This document shows, in pieces, positions 15,541-22,521 of a DNA stretch of 35,123 nt. Under the pieces are notes generated by a model. It ran no database searches. It had not been told where the DNA came from and saw only the letters and a program-made list of their open reading frames with translations. Origin of the DNA: Aurantimonas coralicida DSM 14790 (lineage in GTDB: Bacteria > Pseudomonadota > Alphaproteobacteria > Rhizobiales > Rhizobiaceae); NCBI RefSeq assembly GCF_000421645.1, contig NZ_ATXK01000017.1, positions 1 through 35,123 on the forward strand, read 5' to 3'. The number at the start of each line of letters is the position of its first letter. The first letter of the stretch is position 1. The position numbers and the translations under genes were made by a program.

Positions 15541-16671
15541 ATGGTAAGACCGTCGACGATCCGGACCGTCGAGGCGCGGACGATCCGGGTTCCGCTGGAT
15601 TCTCCGACCTCCTTCTCGACCCGGCAGGTGCATCACCGCGACTACGCGGTCACCCGCGTCACCACCGACGACGGCGTGCGTGGCATCGGCTTCTGCTATG
15701 GCGGCAGCGATGCCGGCAGTCTGGTCACCCAGGGCGTGCGTGAGCTTTTCGCGCCGCTCCTGATCGGCGAGGATGCGACGCGCGTCGAAGGCCTGTGGGG
15801 CAAGATGTATGCGTCGGGCCTGCTGCAGGGCCGCGCCGGTTCACTGATGCGCTCGCTGTCGATCCTCGACATCGCGCTGTGGGACCGCAACGCCCGCGCC
15901 GTCGCCATGCCGCTGCACCGCTATCTCGGCGGCTATCACGACGTGAGCGTGCCGGCCTATGCGTCGGGCGGCTATTATCTCGACGGCAAGTCGCCCGAGG
16001 CGCTGGGCGAGGAACTCGCCGGCTATGTCGCGTTGGGTTTTCAGGCAGTGAAGATGAAGGTCGGCCGGCTCGACCCCGCCGGCGAGGAGGCCCGCATCCG
16101 GGCTGCCCGCGAGGCGATCGGCCCCGACGTTCTCCTGATGCTCGACGCCAACAATGCCTGGAGCGACCTGCCGACCTGCCTGCGCTTCATGGATCGCTAC
16201 GAGCCCTATGATCCCTACTGGATCGAGGAGCCGTTCTCGCCGGACGACATCGCCAACCATGCGCGCCTCGCCCAGAACACCCGTGTCCCGGTCGCCACCG
16301 GCGAGATCGAGGCCGGCCGCTGGCGGTTCAAGGAACTGCTCGACCAGGATGCCGCGGCGATCCTGCAGACCGACGCGGCCGTGTGCGGCGGCATCAGCGA
16401 ATATCGCCGCATCGGCGCGACCGCGGCGAGCTACGGCGTCAAACTGTGCCCGCACTGGTTCCACGATCTGCACGTCCATCTCGTCGGCTCGGCCGCCAAC
16501 GGCCAGTTCGTCGAATATTTCCCGGACGACCAGGTGCTGAATTTCCGCCGGCTGATCGATCGCCAGCTCGAGACGAAGGGCGGACGGCTCATCCTGCCGA
16601 CCGAGCCGGGCCTCGGCTTCGACTTCGACGACAAGGCGCTCGACGCCTTCGCCCTCGACGACTGGGCGTAG
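15541..16671 (+). CDS. Mandelate racemase/muconate lactonizing enzyme family dehydratase
   Basis: A 376-residue enolase-superfamily enzyme. The ATG at 15541 is preferred because GGGAG lies seven bases upstream; another ATG occurs two codons earlier. The N-terminal capping domain spans about residues 1-125 and the TIM barrel follows. Visible catalytic residues: the KxK pair K171-M-K173, metal ligands D202 (LMLDANNAW), E229 (WIEEPF) and E255 (ATGEIEA), and the general-base His at H305 (CPHWFH). These features fit an acid-sugar dehydratase or racemase acting by proton abstraction next to a carboxylate, with Mg2+. It opens the plus-strand operon with the DapA-like and 3-hydroxyacyl-CoA-dehydrogenase-like genes, so dehydration of an aldonate or aldarate to a 2-keto-3-deoxy acid is the likely job. 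The exact substrate is not readable. Confidence 0.85.
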   Translation: MVRPSTIRTVEARTIRVPLDSPTSFSTRQVHHRDYAVTRVTTDDGVRGIGFCYGGSDAGSLVTQGVRELFAPLLIGEDATRVEGLWGKMYASGLLQGRAGSLMRSLSILDIALWDRNARAVAMPLHRYLGGYHDVSVPAYASGGYYLDGKSPEALGEELAGYVALGFQAVKMKVGRLDPAGEEARIRAAREAIGPDVLLMLDANNAWSDLPTCLRFMDRYEPYDPYWIEEPFSPDDIANHARLAQNTRVPVATGEIEAGRWRFKELLDQDAAAILQTDAAVCGGISEYRRIGATAASYGVKLCPHWFHDLHVHLVGSAANGQFVEYFPDDQVLNFRRLIDRQLETKGGRLILPTEPGLGFDFDDKALDAFALDDWA

Positions 16672-16743
16672 GCACCGTTTTCGCGAGGGGGCGACGACGG
16701 GGCGACCGCGGCGCCGACGCCGCATCTTGAGGGGGATTAGACC

Positions 16744-17664
16744 ATGCCGGCCGATGCGATGAGGGGCGTTCTGTCGCCCGTGGTGACACCGTTCGACGCG
16801 GAGCTGCGCCCGGACAGGGCGGCCTGGCTCGCCCATTGCCGCTGGCTCCTGTCGCAGGAATGCGGCCTGGCGATCTTCGGCACCAACAGCGAGGCCAACT
16901 CGCTGGCCGTCGCCGAGCGCCGGTCGCTACTGGAGGCTGCCTTCGAGGCCGGTCTCGATCCGGCCCGCATGATGCCCGGCACGGCGTCCTCGGCATTTCC
17001 CGAGACGGTGGAGCTGACCCGGGCGGCCGTCGACGGCGGGGTCGCCGGCGTCCTAATGCTGCCGCCCTTCTACTACAAGAACGTCTCCGACGACGGCCTC
17101 TTCGCCTATTACAGCGAGGTGATCCAGCGCGTCGGCGATGCCCGGCTGCGGGTCTATCTCTACCATATCCCGCCGGTCGCCCAGGTCCCGATCTCGCTGC
17201 CGCTGATCGAGCGGTTGCTGAAGGCCTATCCGGGCACGGTCGCAGGCATCAAGGACTCCTCCGGCGACTGGGAGAACACCCGGGCAATGATCGCGGGCTT
17301 CGACGATTTCGCCGTCTTCGCTGGCTCGGAGGCCTTCCTGCTGGACACGATGCGAGCCGGCGGCGCCGGCTGCATCAGCGCCACGGCCAACATCAATCCG
17401 GCCGCCATTCACGACGTCTACGCCAATCGGCAGGCCGCCGATGCGGACCAGCGCCAGGCAGCGATCACCGATTTCCGCAAGGCCGTCGCCGCCTTCCCGA
17501 TGATCCCGGCGCTGAAGGCGACGATTGGCCTGGCCACCGGCGAGCGCGGCTGGGAGCGGGTGCGCCCGCCGCTGACCCCGCTCGCCGACGCCGATCTGGC
17601 GTCGCTGTCGCGGATGCTGGACGGCCGCGGCTTTGCCATGCCGGGCCGCGGGGACGACGCCTGA
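16744..17664 (+). CDS. DapA/NanA-family lyase or dehydratase
   Basis: A 306-residue TIM-barrel enzyme of the dihydrodipicolinate synthase/N-acetylneuraminate lyase family. A ribosome binding site (GAGGGGG) precedes the ATG. The Schiff-base lysine is K170 in TVAGIKDSSGD, with the partner Tyr at Y140 in VYLYHIPPV; the substrate loop FGTNSEANSL replaces the GTTGE of true DapA. Family members form an imine with pyruvate or a 2-keto acid and then cleave, condense or dehydrate. As the dapA housekeeping gene does not sit in such clusters, and the upstream dehydratase would yield a 2-keto-3-deoxy acid, a catabolic aldolase or 2-keto-3-deoxy-acid dehydratase is the best inference. The stop overlaps the next start (TGATG). 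Confidence 0.82.
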   Translation: MPADAMRGVLSPVVTPFDAELRPDRAAWLAHCRWLLSQECGLAIFGTNSEANSLAVAERRSLLEAAFEAGLDPARMMPGTASSAFPETVELTRAAVDGGVAGVLMLPPFYYKNVSDDGLFAYYSEVIQRVGDARLRVYLYHIPPVAQVPISLPLIERLLKAYPGTVAGIKDSSGDWENTRAMIAGFDDFAVFAGSEAFLLDTMRAGGAGCISATANINPAAIHDVYANRQAADADQRQAAITDFRKAVAAFPMIPALKATIGLATGERGWERVRPPLTPLADADLASLSRMLDGRGFAMPGRGDDA

Positions 17665-18524
17665 TGAGTGGCGTCGCCATCGTCGGCGCCGGCACGATGG
17701 GCCGGGCGATCGCCGCGGGCTTTGCCCGCTCGGGGAAGCGGACCCTCCTCGTCTCCCGCGATCCGGCCGGTGCCGATCCCGCCCCGGCGGGCGTTGACCT
17801 CGTCGGCGCCCTGCCCGACGAACCGCCGGCCATGGTCGTGGAGGCGATCCCGGAGGATCTGGCGCTGAAGACCGCCTTCTTCCGCTCGGTCGAGGCGCGT
17901 TACGGGCCGGATTCGGCCCCGCTGATGGCCTCCAACACCTCCGGCCTGCCGCTGCAGGACATCGCCGACCGGCTGGCCAGGCCCGATCTTTTCCTTGGCA
18001 TCCACTGGTTCCACCCCGCCGACGAACTGCCGATGGTGGAAAGCGTGCGCGTCGCCCAGACGGCGCCGGCGACGGTCGACACCGCGCTCGCACTACTGCG
18101 CGCGGCCGGCTGGGACAGCATCGTCGTGCCGCGGCCCGTCCCCGGCGCGGTCGTCAACCGCCTGCAGCATGCGATCCTGCATGAGGCCTATCACCTGATG
18201 GCCGAGGGGCTGGCAAGCGTCGAGGACATCGACCGGGCGGCGCGCTGGCTGCTGGGGCCCCGCATGTGCATCGCCGGGCTTCTCAAACAGAAGGATCTCG
18301 CCGGCCTCACCGGCCATATCCTGGCCCAGCGCAGCATCGTGCCGGACCTCTGCCACGATGCCGAACCCAATGAAGCGATCCAGGCAATGCTGGAGCGCGG
18401 CGAGACCGGTGCGCTGGCCGGCCGCGGCTTCTACGACTGGGACGGGCGCGACGCCAAGGCGGAGATCGCCGCGGCGGCCGCGCGGCTGCGCCGCCTGATC
18501 GCCCATCTGGACGAGCCGGCGTAA
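17664..18524 (+). CDS. 3-hydroxyacyl-CoA-dehydrogenase-like NAD-dependent enzyme
   Basis: A 286-residue protein with the two domains of the 3HCDH family. The Rossmann motif GAGTMGRAIAAGFARSG starts at about residue 8. The conserved catalytic set is seen as SNTSGL, IHWFHP (His where short-chain 3-hydroxyacyl-CoA dehydrogenases have HFxNP; the Asn is replaced by His) and VPGAVVNRLQHAILHEAYHL (Asn). The C-terminal helical dimerisation domain ends at GRGFYDW. The altered HFxNP box and sugar-acid neighbours suggest a non-CoA substrate, as in L-gulonate 3-dehydrogenase relatives, but this is inference. The start codon overlaps the lyase stop, so translation is coupled. It ends 10 bases from the convergent gntR gene. 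Confidence 0.82.
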   Translation: MSGVAIVGAGTMGRAIAAGFARSGKRTLLVSRDPAGADPAPAGVDLVGALPDEPPAMVVEAIPEDLALKTAFFRSVEARYGPDSAPLMASNTSGLPLQDIADRLARPDLFLGIHWFHPADELPMVESVRVAQTAPATVDTALALLRAAGWDSIVVPRPVPGAVVNRLQHAILHEAYHLMAEGLASVEDIDRAARWLLGPRMCIAGLLKQKDLAGLTGHILAQRSIVPDLCHDAEPNEAIQAMLERGETGALAGRGFYDWDGRDAKAEIAAAAARLRRLIAHLDEPA

Positions 18525-18534
18525 AACGCCGCGC

Positions 18535-19245
18535 TCAGGTGAAGCGGGTGCGGAACATCTCAATGTAATGGTTCTTCGCCGGTGCGAGATGCGCCCGGCA
18601 CAGCGCGATCAGTTCGGCGCGGTTCTGCGAACGGATCGCCGCGATCATCTCCCGATGCGCATTGGCGGCCCAGAGCAGATAGCCCCTATCGTTGACGAAG
18701 ATCGAGCGATAGGCATGCGACTTCTGGGCGAAGCTGTTGATCGCCTCGATCAGCGCCGCATTGCCGCAATGGGCAAACAGCGCCTGATGGAATTCGATGT
18801 TGGAGCGGAACACGCCGCGCCGGTCTTCCGCCTCGATCGCCGCCGAGTGCCGGTCCTGGATCGCCTCGAGCTCGGCAATTGCCTCATCGGACATCGGCAG
18901 TTCGATCAGCGATGCCGCATGGGATTCCAGCAGCTCGCGCACCGCATTGATGTCCTCGACCTCGGCCTCGCTGTAGAGCCGCACGACCGCGCCGCGATTG
19001 CGGACCCGGTTGACCAGCCCGAGCCGCTCCAGCTCGATCAGTGCCTGGCGCACCACGTGGCGCTTGGCCTGGAACCGGCTGGAGATGTCTTCCTCGATCA
19101 GCCGTTCGCGGGGATGCAGGCGACCGAAGACGATGTCTTCCTCCAGCTGCCCGGCGATCTCCAGCGACGCCTCCTCGCCGCTCTGTCGGCCCGTGGCCGT
19201 CGCATAGGTTTCGTCAGCATCGCCGGGTGCGGCCGTTCTGGACAT
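18535..19245 (-). CDS. GntR-family (FCD type) transcriptional regulator 1
   Basis: A 236-residue FadR-subfamily regulator. The winged helix (about residues 28-92) includes EDIVFGRLHPRERLIEEDIS, RFQAKRHVVRQALIELERLG and VRNRGAVVRLYS. The FCD ligand domain follows, with helices carrying VFRSNIEFHQALFAHCGN and the late His region ANAHREMIAAIRSQNR, typical of metal-assisted binding of small carboxylates. It lies 71 bases after tctA on the same strand and is probably the last gene of the tctCBA operon. The ATTGTNNACAAT dyads at 15472-15483 and 22447-22458 are its likely sites, so it would control the dehydratase operon, the ilvD operon and its own operon. Its ligand is presumably the substrate or an intermediate. 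Confidence 0.85.
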   Translation of the reverse strand: MSRTAAPGDADETYATATGRQSGEEASLEIAGQLEEDIVFGRLHPRERLIEEDISSRFQAKRHVVRQALIELERLGLVNRVRNRGAVVRLYSEAEVEDINAVRELLESHAASLIELPMSDEAIAELEAIQDRHSAAIEAEDRRGVFRSNIEFHQALFAHCGNAALIEAINSFAQKSHAYRSIFVNDRGYLLWAANAHREMIAAIRSQNRAELIALCRAHLAPAKNHYIEMFRTRFT

Positions 19246-19316
19246 GGATTGGCAACTCCTGCGATCGAACGGCCCCGCATAGCGGCGCCGGAAGGTTTGC
19301 TCAACTGACGATGGTG

Positions 19317-20870
19317 TCAGTCGCGGCTCCCCGCGACGTCCCCCTCCACCGAGGAAACGGTCCTGGCCGCCGCCGGCTTGCGGAACAGCCGGGCCAGCGA
19401 GCCGAAGAAGGGTGTTGCCTGCAGGATCGACAGGAAGGCCACGGCCAGCAGGGTCGCCGAAATCGGGTTCTGCAGGAAGATCATCCAGTCGTTGCGCCCG
19501 ATCAGCATCGATTGCTGCAGCGTCGTGTCGAGGATCGGCCCGAGGATCAGCCCGATCACCAGCGGCGGCGTCGGGATGCGGAACTGGTCGAAGACGAAGC
19601 CGACCATGCCGAAGGCGATCATCAGCCCGACGTCGAACACCGAATTGTTGATGGCGAAGGAGCCGATCACCGACAGGACGACGATGATCGGGCCGACGAC
19701 GCGGTTGGGGATCCGGGTCACGGTGATGCAGGCGCGGGTGAACAGGAGGCCGACGACGAACAGCGCGATATTGGCGAACATCACCGCCCAGAGCAGCGTG
19801 TAGGTGACGTCGCCATGCTCGGTCATCAGCGATGGTCCGGGCAGGATGCCGTGCACCATCAGGCCACCCAGCAGCACCGCCGTCGAGGACGAGCCGGGAA
19901 TGCCCAGCGAGATGGTCGGGATCAGCGCGCCGCCGACGACGGCGTTGTTCGCCGCTTCCGGCGCCACGATGCCGGCCGGATAGCCGGTGCCGAACTCCGC
20001 CTTGTGCCGCGAAAAGCGCTTGGCCTCGTTATAGGCGAACCAGGATGCGGTATCGCCGCCCGTGCCGGGGATGAGGCCGACGAAGACGCCGATGAAGCCG
20101 GAGCGCACGCTGTTGGGCAGGAGCTTGAGGAACTCCGCGCCGGTCGGCAGCATCCGGTCCCGCACGCTGGAGACGCGCTCGTCCTGGTTGGAATTGCCCT
20201 GCACGATCAGCCGGATCGCCTGGGGAATGGAGAACAGGCCGATCAGCGCGACGGTGAAATTGACGCCGCCGAACAGGTCCAGCACCCCGAAGGTGAAACG
20301 CGGGGTGCCGGTCGTCGGGTCCATGCCGACAGTGGCGATCAGAAGCCCGATCGCGCCGGACATCAGGCCGAGGATCGCCGATCCCTGCGACAGCGAGCCG
20401 ATGATGGTGATGCCGAGGACGGCGACCGCGAAGATCTCCACCGGGCCGAAATTCAGCACCACCCGGCCGAGCAGCGGCGCGACGGTGAGGAGCACGATCG
20501 AGGAGATGACGCCGCCGATCAGCGACGCCGTCAGCGACAGGCCGAGCGCCTTGCCGGCAAGCCCCTTCTGCGCCATCGGATAGCCGTCGAGGACGGTGGC
20601 CGCCGCCGCTGGCGTGCCCGGCGTGCGCAAGAGGATCGCCGCGACGGAGCCGCCATACATCGCCGCCAGATACAGCGAGGCGAGCATGGCCAGCCCGGTT
20701 TCGGGCCGCATCGAATAGGTCAGCGGCAACAAGAGCGCGATGGCCATCGTCGCAGAGAGGCCGGGCATCGCGCCGACGAACATGCCGATGAGCGCGCCGG
20801 CGAAGATCGCCAGGAGATTGATCGGGTCGACCACATTGGCCAGGCCGATCCAGAGGAAGGATTCAGGCAT
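19317..20870 (-). CDS. tctA: Tripartite tricarboxylate transporter large permease TctA
   Basis: A 517-residue TctA-family permease with about 11-12 membrane helices. The start is ATG 20870, preceded by GGAG at a normal distance; the open frame runs further upstream only antiparallel to nothing, through tctB sequence. Hallmarks are the N-terminal GMFVGAMPGLSATMAIALLL, TPGTPAAAATVLDGYP, and the second half repeat VGLIPGTGGDTASWFAYNEA and LGIPGSSSTAVLLGGL. TctA works with the small subunit TctB and the periplasmic binding protein TctC to import carboxylates such as citrate, driven by an ion gradient. It sits 11 bases after tctB. The substrate here is set by TctC. Confidence 0.93.
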   Translation of the reverse strand: MPESFLWIGLANVVDPINLLAIFAGALIGMFVGAMPGLSATMAIALLLPLTYSMRPETGLAMLASLYLAAMYGGSVAAILLRTPGTPAAAATVLDGYPMAQKGLAGKALGLSLTASLIGGVISSIVLLTVAPLLGRVVLNFGPVEIFAVAVLGITIIGSLSQGSAILGLMSGAIGLLIATVGMDPTTGTPRFTFGVLDLFGGVNFTVALIGLFSIPQAIRLIVQGNSNQDERVSSVRDRMLPTGAEFLKLLPNSVRSGFIGVFVGLIPGTGGDTASWFAYNEAKRFSRHKAEFGTGYPAGIVAPEAANNAVVGGALIPTISLGIPGSSSTAVLLGGLMVHGILPGPSLMTEHGDVTYTLLWAVMFANIALFVVGLLFTRACITVTRIPNRVVGPIIVVLSVIGSFAINNSVFDVGLMIAFGMVGFVFDQFRIPTPPLVIGLILGPILDTTLQQSMLIGRNDWMIFLQNPISATLLAVAFLSILQATPFFGSLARLFRKPAAARTVSSVEGDVAGSRD

Positions 20871-20881
20871 GACGGGTCTCC

Positions 20882-21328
20882 TCAGACGGCCGGGTAGAGG
20901 GGGATCGACAGGTTCAGGAAGTAGACGAAGACGGCCCAGATGAACCCGGTCACCACGAGCGTGGTCAGGACGGTCGCGGTCCATCCGATCGGCCGCAGCA
21001 CGGCCAGCGGGATCAGGAGGAACAGCGGCGTCGCGACGAGATAGCCGACATGATTGATGCTCCAGGCATAGAGCACGATCAGGCCTGCGAAGCCGGTCCC
21101 GACGGCGATGTCGCGCCATGCGAAGGGCGGGACGAGCACCAGCGTGCCGGCGACTTTCTCCCGGCGCCATGCCAGAAGCGTCTGTGCGATCGCCGCGAGC
21201 GCCAGGATCAGGACGATCCAGCCCAGAAGGTTCGGCAGGCGGGCAGCTGTTCGGGGATAGGCAGCGGCCTCGCTCCAGAAGAAGAAGACGAGCGCGATGG
21301 CCGCGAGCGCAACCAGGATTCGACCCAT
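20882..21328 (-). CDS. tctB: Tripartite tricarboxylate transporter small permease TctB
   Basis: A 148-residue membrane protein with four predicted helices: LVALAAIALVFFFWSEA, LLGWIVLILALAAIAQTLL, GFAGLIVLYAWSINHVGYLV and the last pair ending WAVFVYFLNLSIPLYPAV. Length, helix pattern and the GYLVATPLFL segment match TctB, the poorly conserved small subunit of TTT systems. It lies between tctC and tctA on the same strand. Confidence 0.9.
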   Translation of the reverse strand: MGRILVALAAIALVFFFWSEAAAYPRTAARLPNLLGWIVLILALAAIAQTLLAWRREKVAGTLVLVPPFAWRDIAVGTGFAGLIVLYAWSINHVGYLVATPLFLLIPLAVLRPIGWTATVLTTLVVTGFIWAVFVYFLNLSIPLYPAV

Positions 21329-21356
21329 GACATGGTCTCCGGACGGAGTCTGTGGC

Positions 21357-21379
21357 GGGGGCGGCGGGTCGCCGCCCCC
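21357..21379 (-). terminator. Hairpin between tctC and tctB
   Basis: GGGGGCGGC at 21357-21365 and GCCGCCCCC at 21371-21379 form a 9-bp perfect stem with a 5-base loop, eight bases after the tctC stop. There is no T-run on the transcript. In binding-protein operons such hairpins trim and protect the first message, giving more binding protein than permease. Confidence 0.6.
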
Positions 21380-21386
21380 AAGGGTG

Positions 21387-22364
21387 CTACTTGGCCTGGA
21401 CTTCGTCCTTGATGTCGGCCCAGATCTCCCGGTACTCGCCTTCCTGCTTCTTCAGGAACGCGGTGTAGTCGTCACCGCCGATGAAATCGATGTTCATCGC
21501 CGATGCCTTGGCCTTCTCGAGGAATTCCGGGTTCTCGGTCACCCGGCGCAGCGCCTCCACGAACTGCGTGCGGGCCTCTTCCGGGAAACCGCCGGGGCCG
21601 CTGTAGCCGCGCGACGAACCGGCGACGAGATCGTAGCCGAGCTCCCTGGCGGTCGGCACGTCCGGCAGCTCCGGCAGGCGCTCTTCGGTGAACACGGCGA
21701 GGGCGCGCAGATTGCCCTCCTTCACCTGCGGATAGGCGACGCCGACATTGGTGAAGCTGGCGTCGATCTTACCGCCCATCGCGGCGGTCCAGGACGGGCC
21801 GTCACCCTGGAACGGCACCTTCTGGAGCTGTACGCCCGCCGCCTTTTCGAACATCAGCGAAGTGAAGAAGTCGTCGCCGCCGACGCCGGAATTGCCGACG
21901 GTCACGGTGCTCGGATTGTCCTTCGCCGCCTTGACGAAATCCTCGAAGGTCTGGAACGGGCTGTCCTTGGCGACGACCGCGATGCCCGGATCGGTGACGA
22001 CATTGGCCAGCGGGGTGATCTCGTCGACGGTGTAGGTGATCGACGGATTCATGATGTAGTTCGTCGTCAGCATCGGGGTGTTGGTGATGCTGACCGTGGC
22101 GCCGTCGGGCTTGGTCTGCTTGGCGAGCTGCGTCCACGCGATCGCGCCGGTCGCACCGGGAATGTACTGGTTGACGAAATTGACGCCGAGCTCTTCGGCG
22201 AGGAACGGCTGGACGAGCTGCGCCAGGGCGTCGGAACCGCCGCCGGCCTTGAAGCCCTGCATGACGTTGATCTCGTCGGATGCGGAGTATTTGGCGTCCT
22301 GTGCAAAGGCGGGCGCGACGATGGCGGTGGTAACGGCGAGAGCCGCGACAATGGTCATTCTCAT
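21387..22364 (-). CDS. tctC: Tripartite tricarboxylate transporter substrate-binding protein TctC
   Basis: A 325-residue periplasmic binding protein (Bug/TctC family). ATG 22364 is chosen: GGGAGG lies eight bases upstream, and residues 1-22 (MRMTIVAALAVTTAIVAPAFA) form a standard signal peptide. The mature part has the family pattern VMQGFKAGGGSDALAQLVQP (ligand loop 1), VNQYIPGATGAIAWTQLAK, VGNSGVGGDDFFTSLMFEKA (loop 2) and FTNVGVAYPQVKEGNLRALA. These proteins clamp a carboxylate through two water molecules and backbone contacts, so the ligand is not readable. Together with tctB, tctA and gntR it is transcribed leftward from the operator at 22437-22459. Confidence 0.92.
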   Translation of the reverse strand: MRMTIVAALAVTTAIVAPAFAQDAKYSASDEINVMQGFKAGGGSDALAQLVQPFLAEELGVNFVNQYIPGATGAIAWTQLAKQTKPDGATVSITNTPMLTTNYIMNPSITYTVDEITPLANVVTDPGIAVVAKDSPFQTFEDFVKAAKDNPSTVTVGNSGVGGDDFFTSLMFEKAAGVQLQKVPFQGDGPSWTAAMGGKIDASFTNVGVAYPQVKEGNLRALAVFTEERLPELPDVPTARELGYDLVAGSSRGYSGPGGFPEEARTQFVEALRRVTENPEFLEKAKASAMNIDFIGGDDYTAFLKKQEGEYREIWADIKDEVQAK

Positions 22365-22422
22365 GGGTGGATCCTCCCTTTTGGATTGACGCACTCCTCC
22401 AAGCGCGTCGATGGACCTTATC

Positions 22423-22440
22423 GACACCTGTGCAGGTGTC
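22423..22440. promoter_or_regulatory. Palindrome GACACCTG-TG-CAGGTGTC
   Basis: An 18-bp palindrome with perfect 8-base arms. It begins inside the candidate tctC -35 box (TTGACA, 22442-22437 on the minus strand) and fills the spacer to the -10 region. A protein bound here would block or reshape that promoter. It does not match the ATTGTNNACAAT dyad next to it, so it may serve a second regulator. Confidence 0.5.
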
Positions 22441-22459
22441 AAACATATTGTTGACAATC
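22437..22459 (-). promoter_or_regulatory. Candidate GntR operator with -35 box, tct operon (and ilvD operon)
   Basis: On the minus strand GATTGTCAACAAT (22459-22447) is followed by four bases and TTGACA (22442-22437), 20 of 23 positions identical to 15471-15493. On the plus strand the same dyad contains TTGACA at 22451-22456, a possible -35 for the ilvD operon, whose ATG is 63 bases to the right of the dyad. One site could thus repress both divergent operons. Confidence 0.6.
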
Positions 22460-22521
22460 TTGGCAATCGTCTGTCAGGTCAACCCAGAGCAGCAGGCGTA
22501 AAAGGGTAAGGAGCGTATCGC

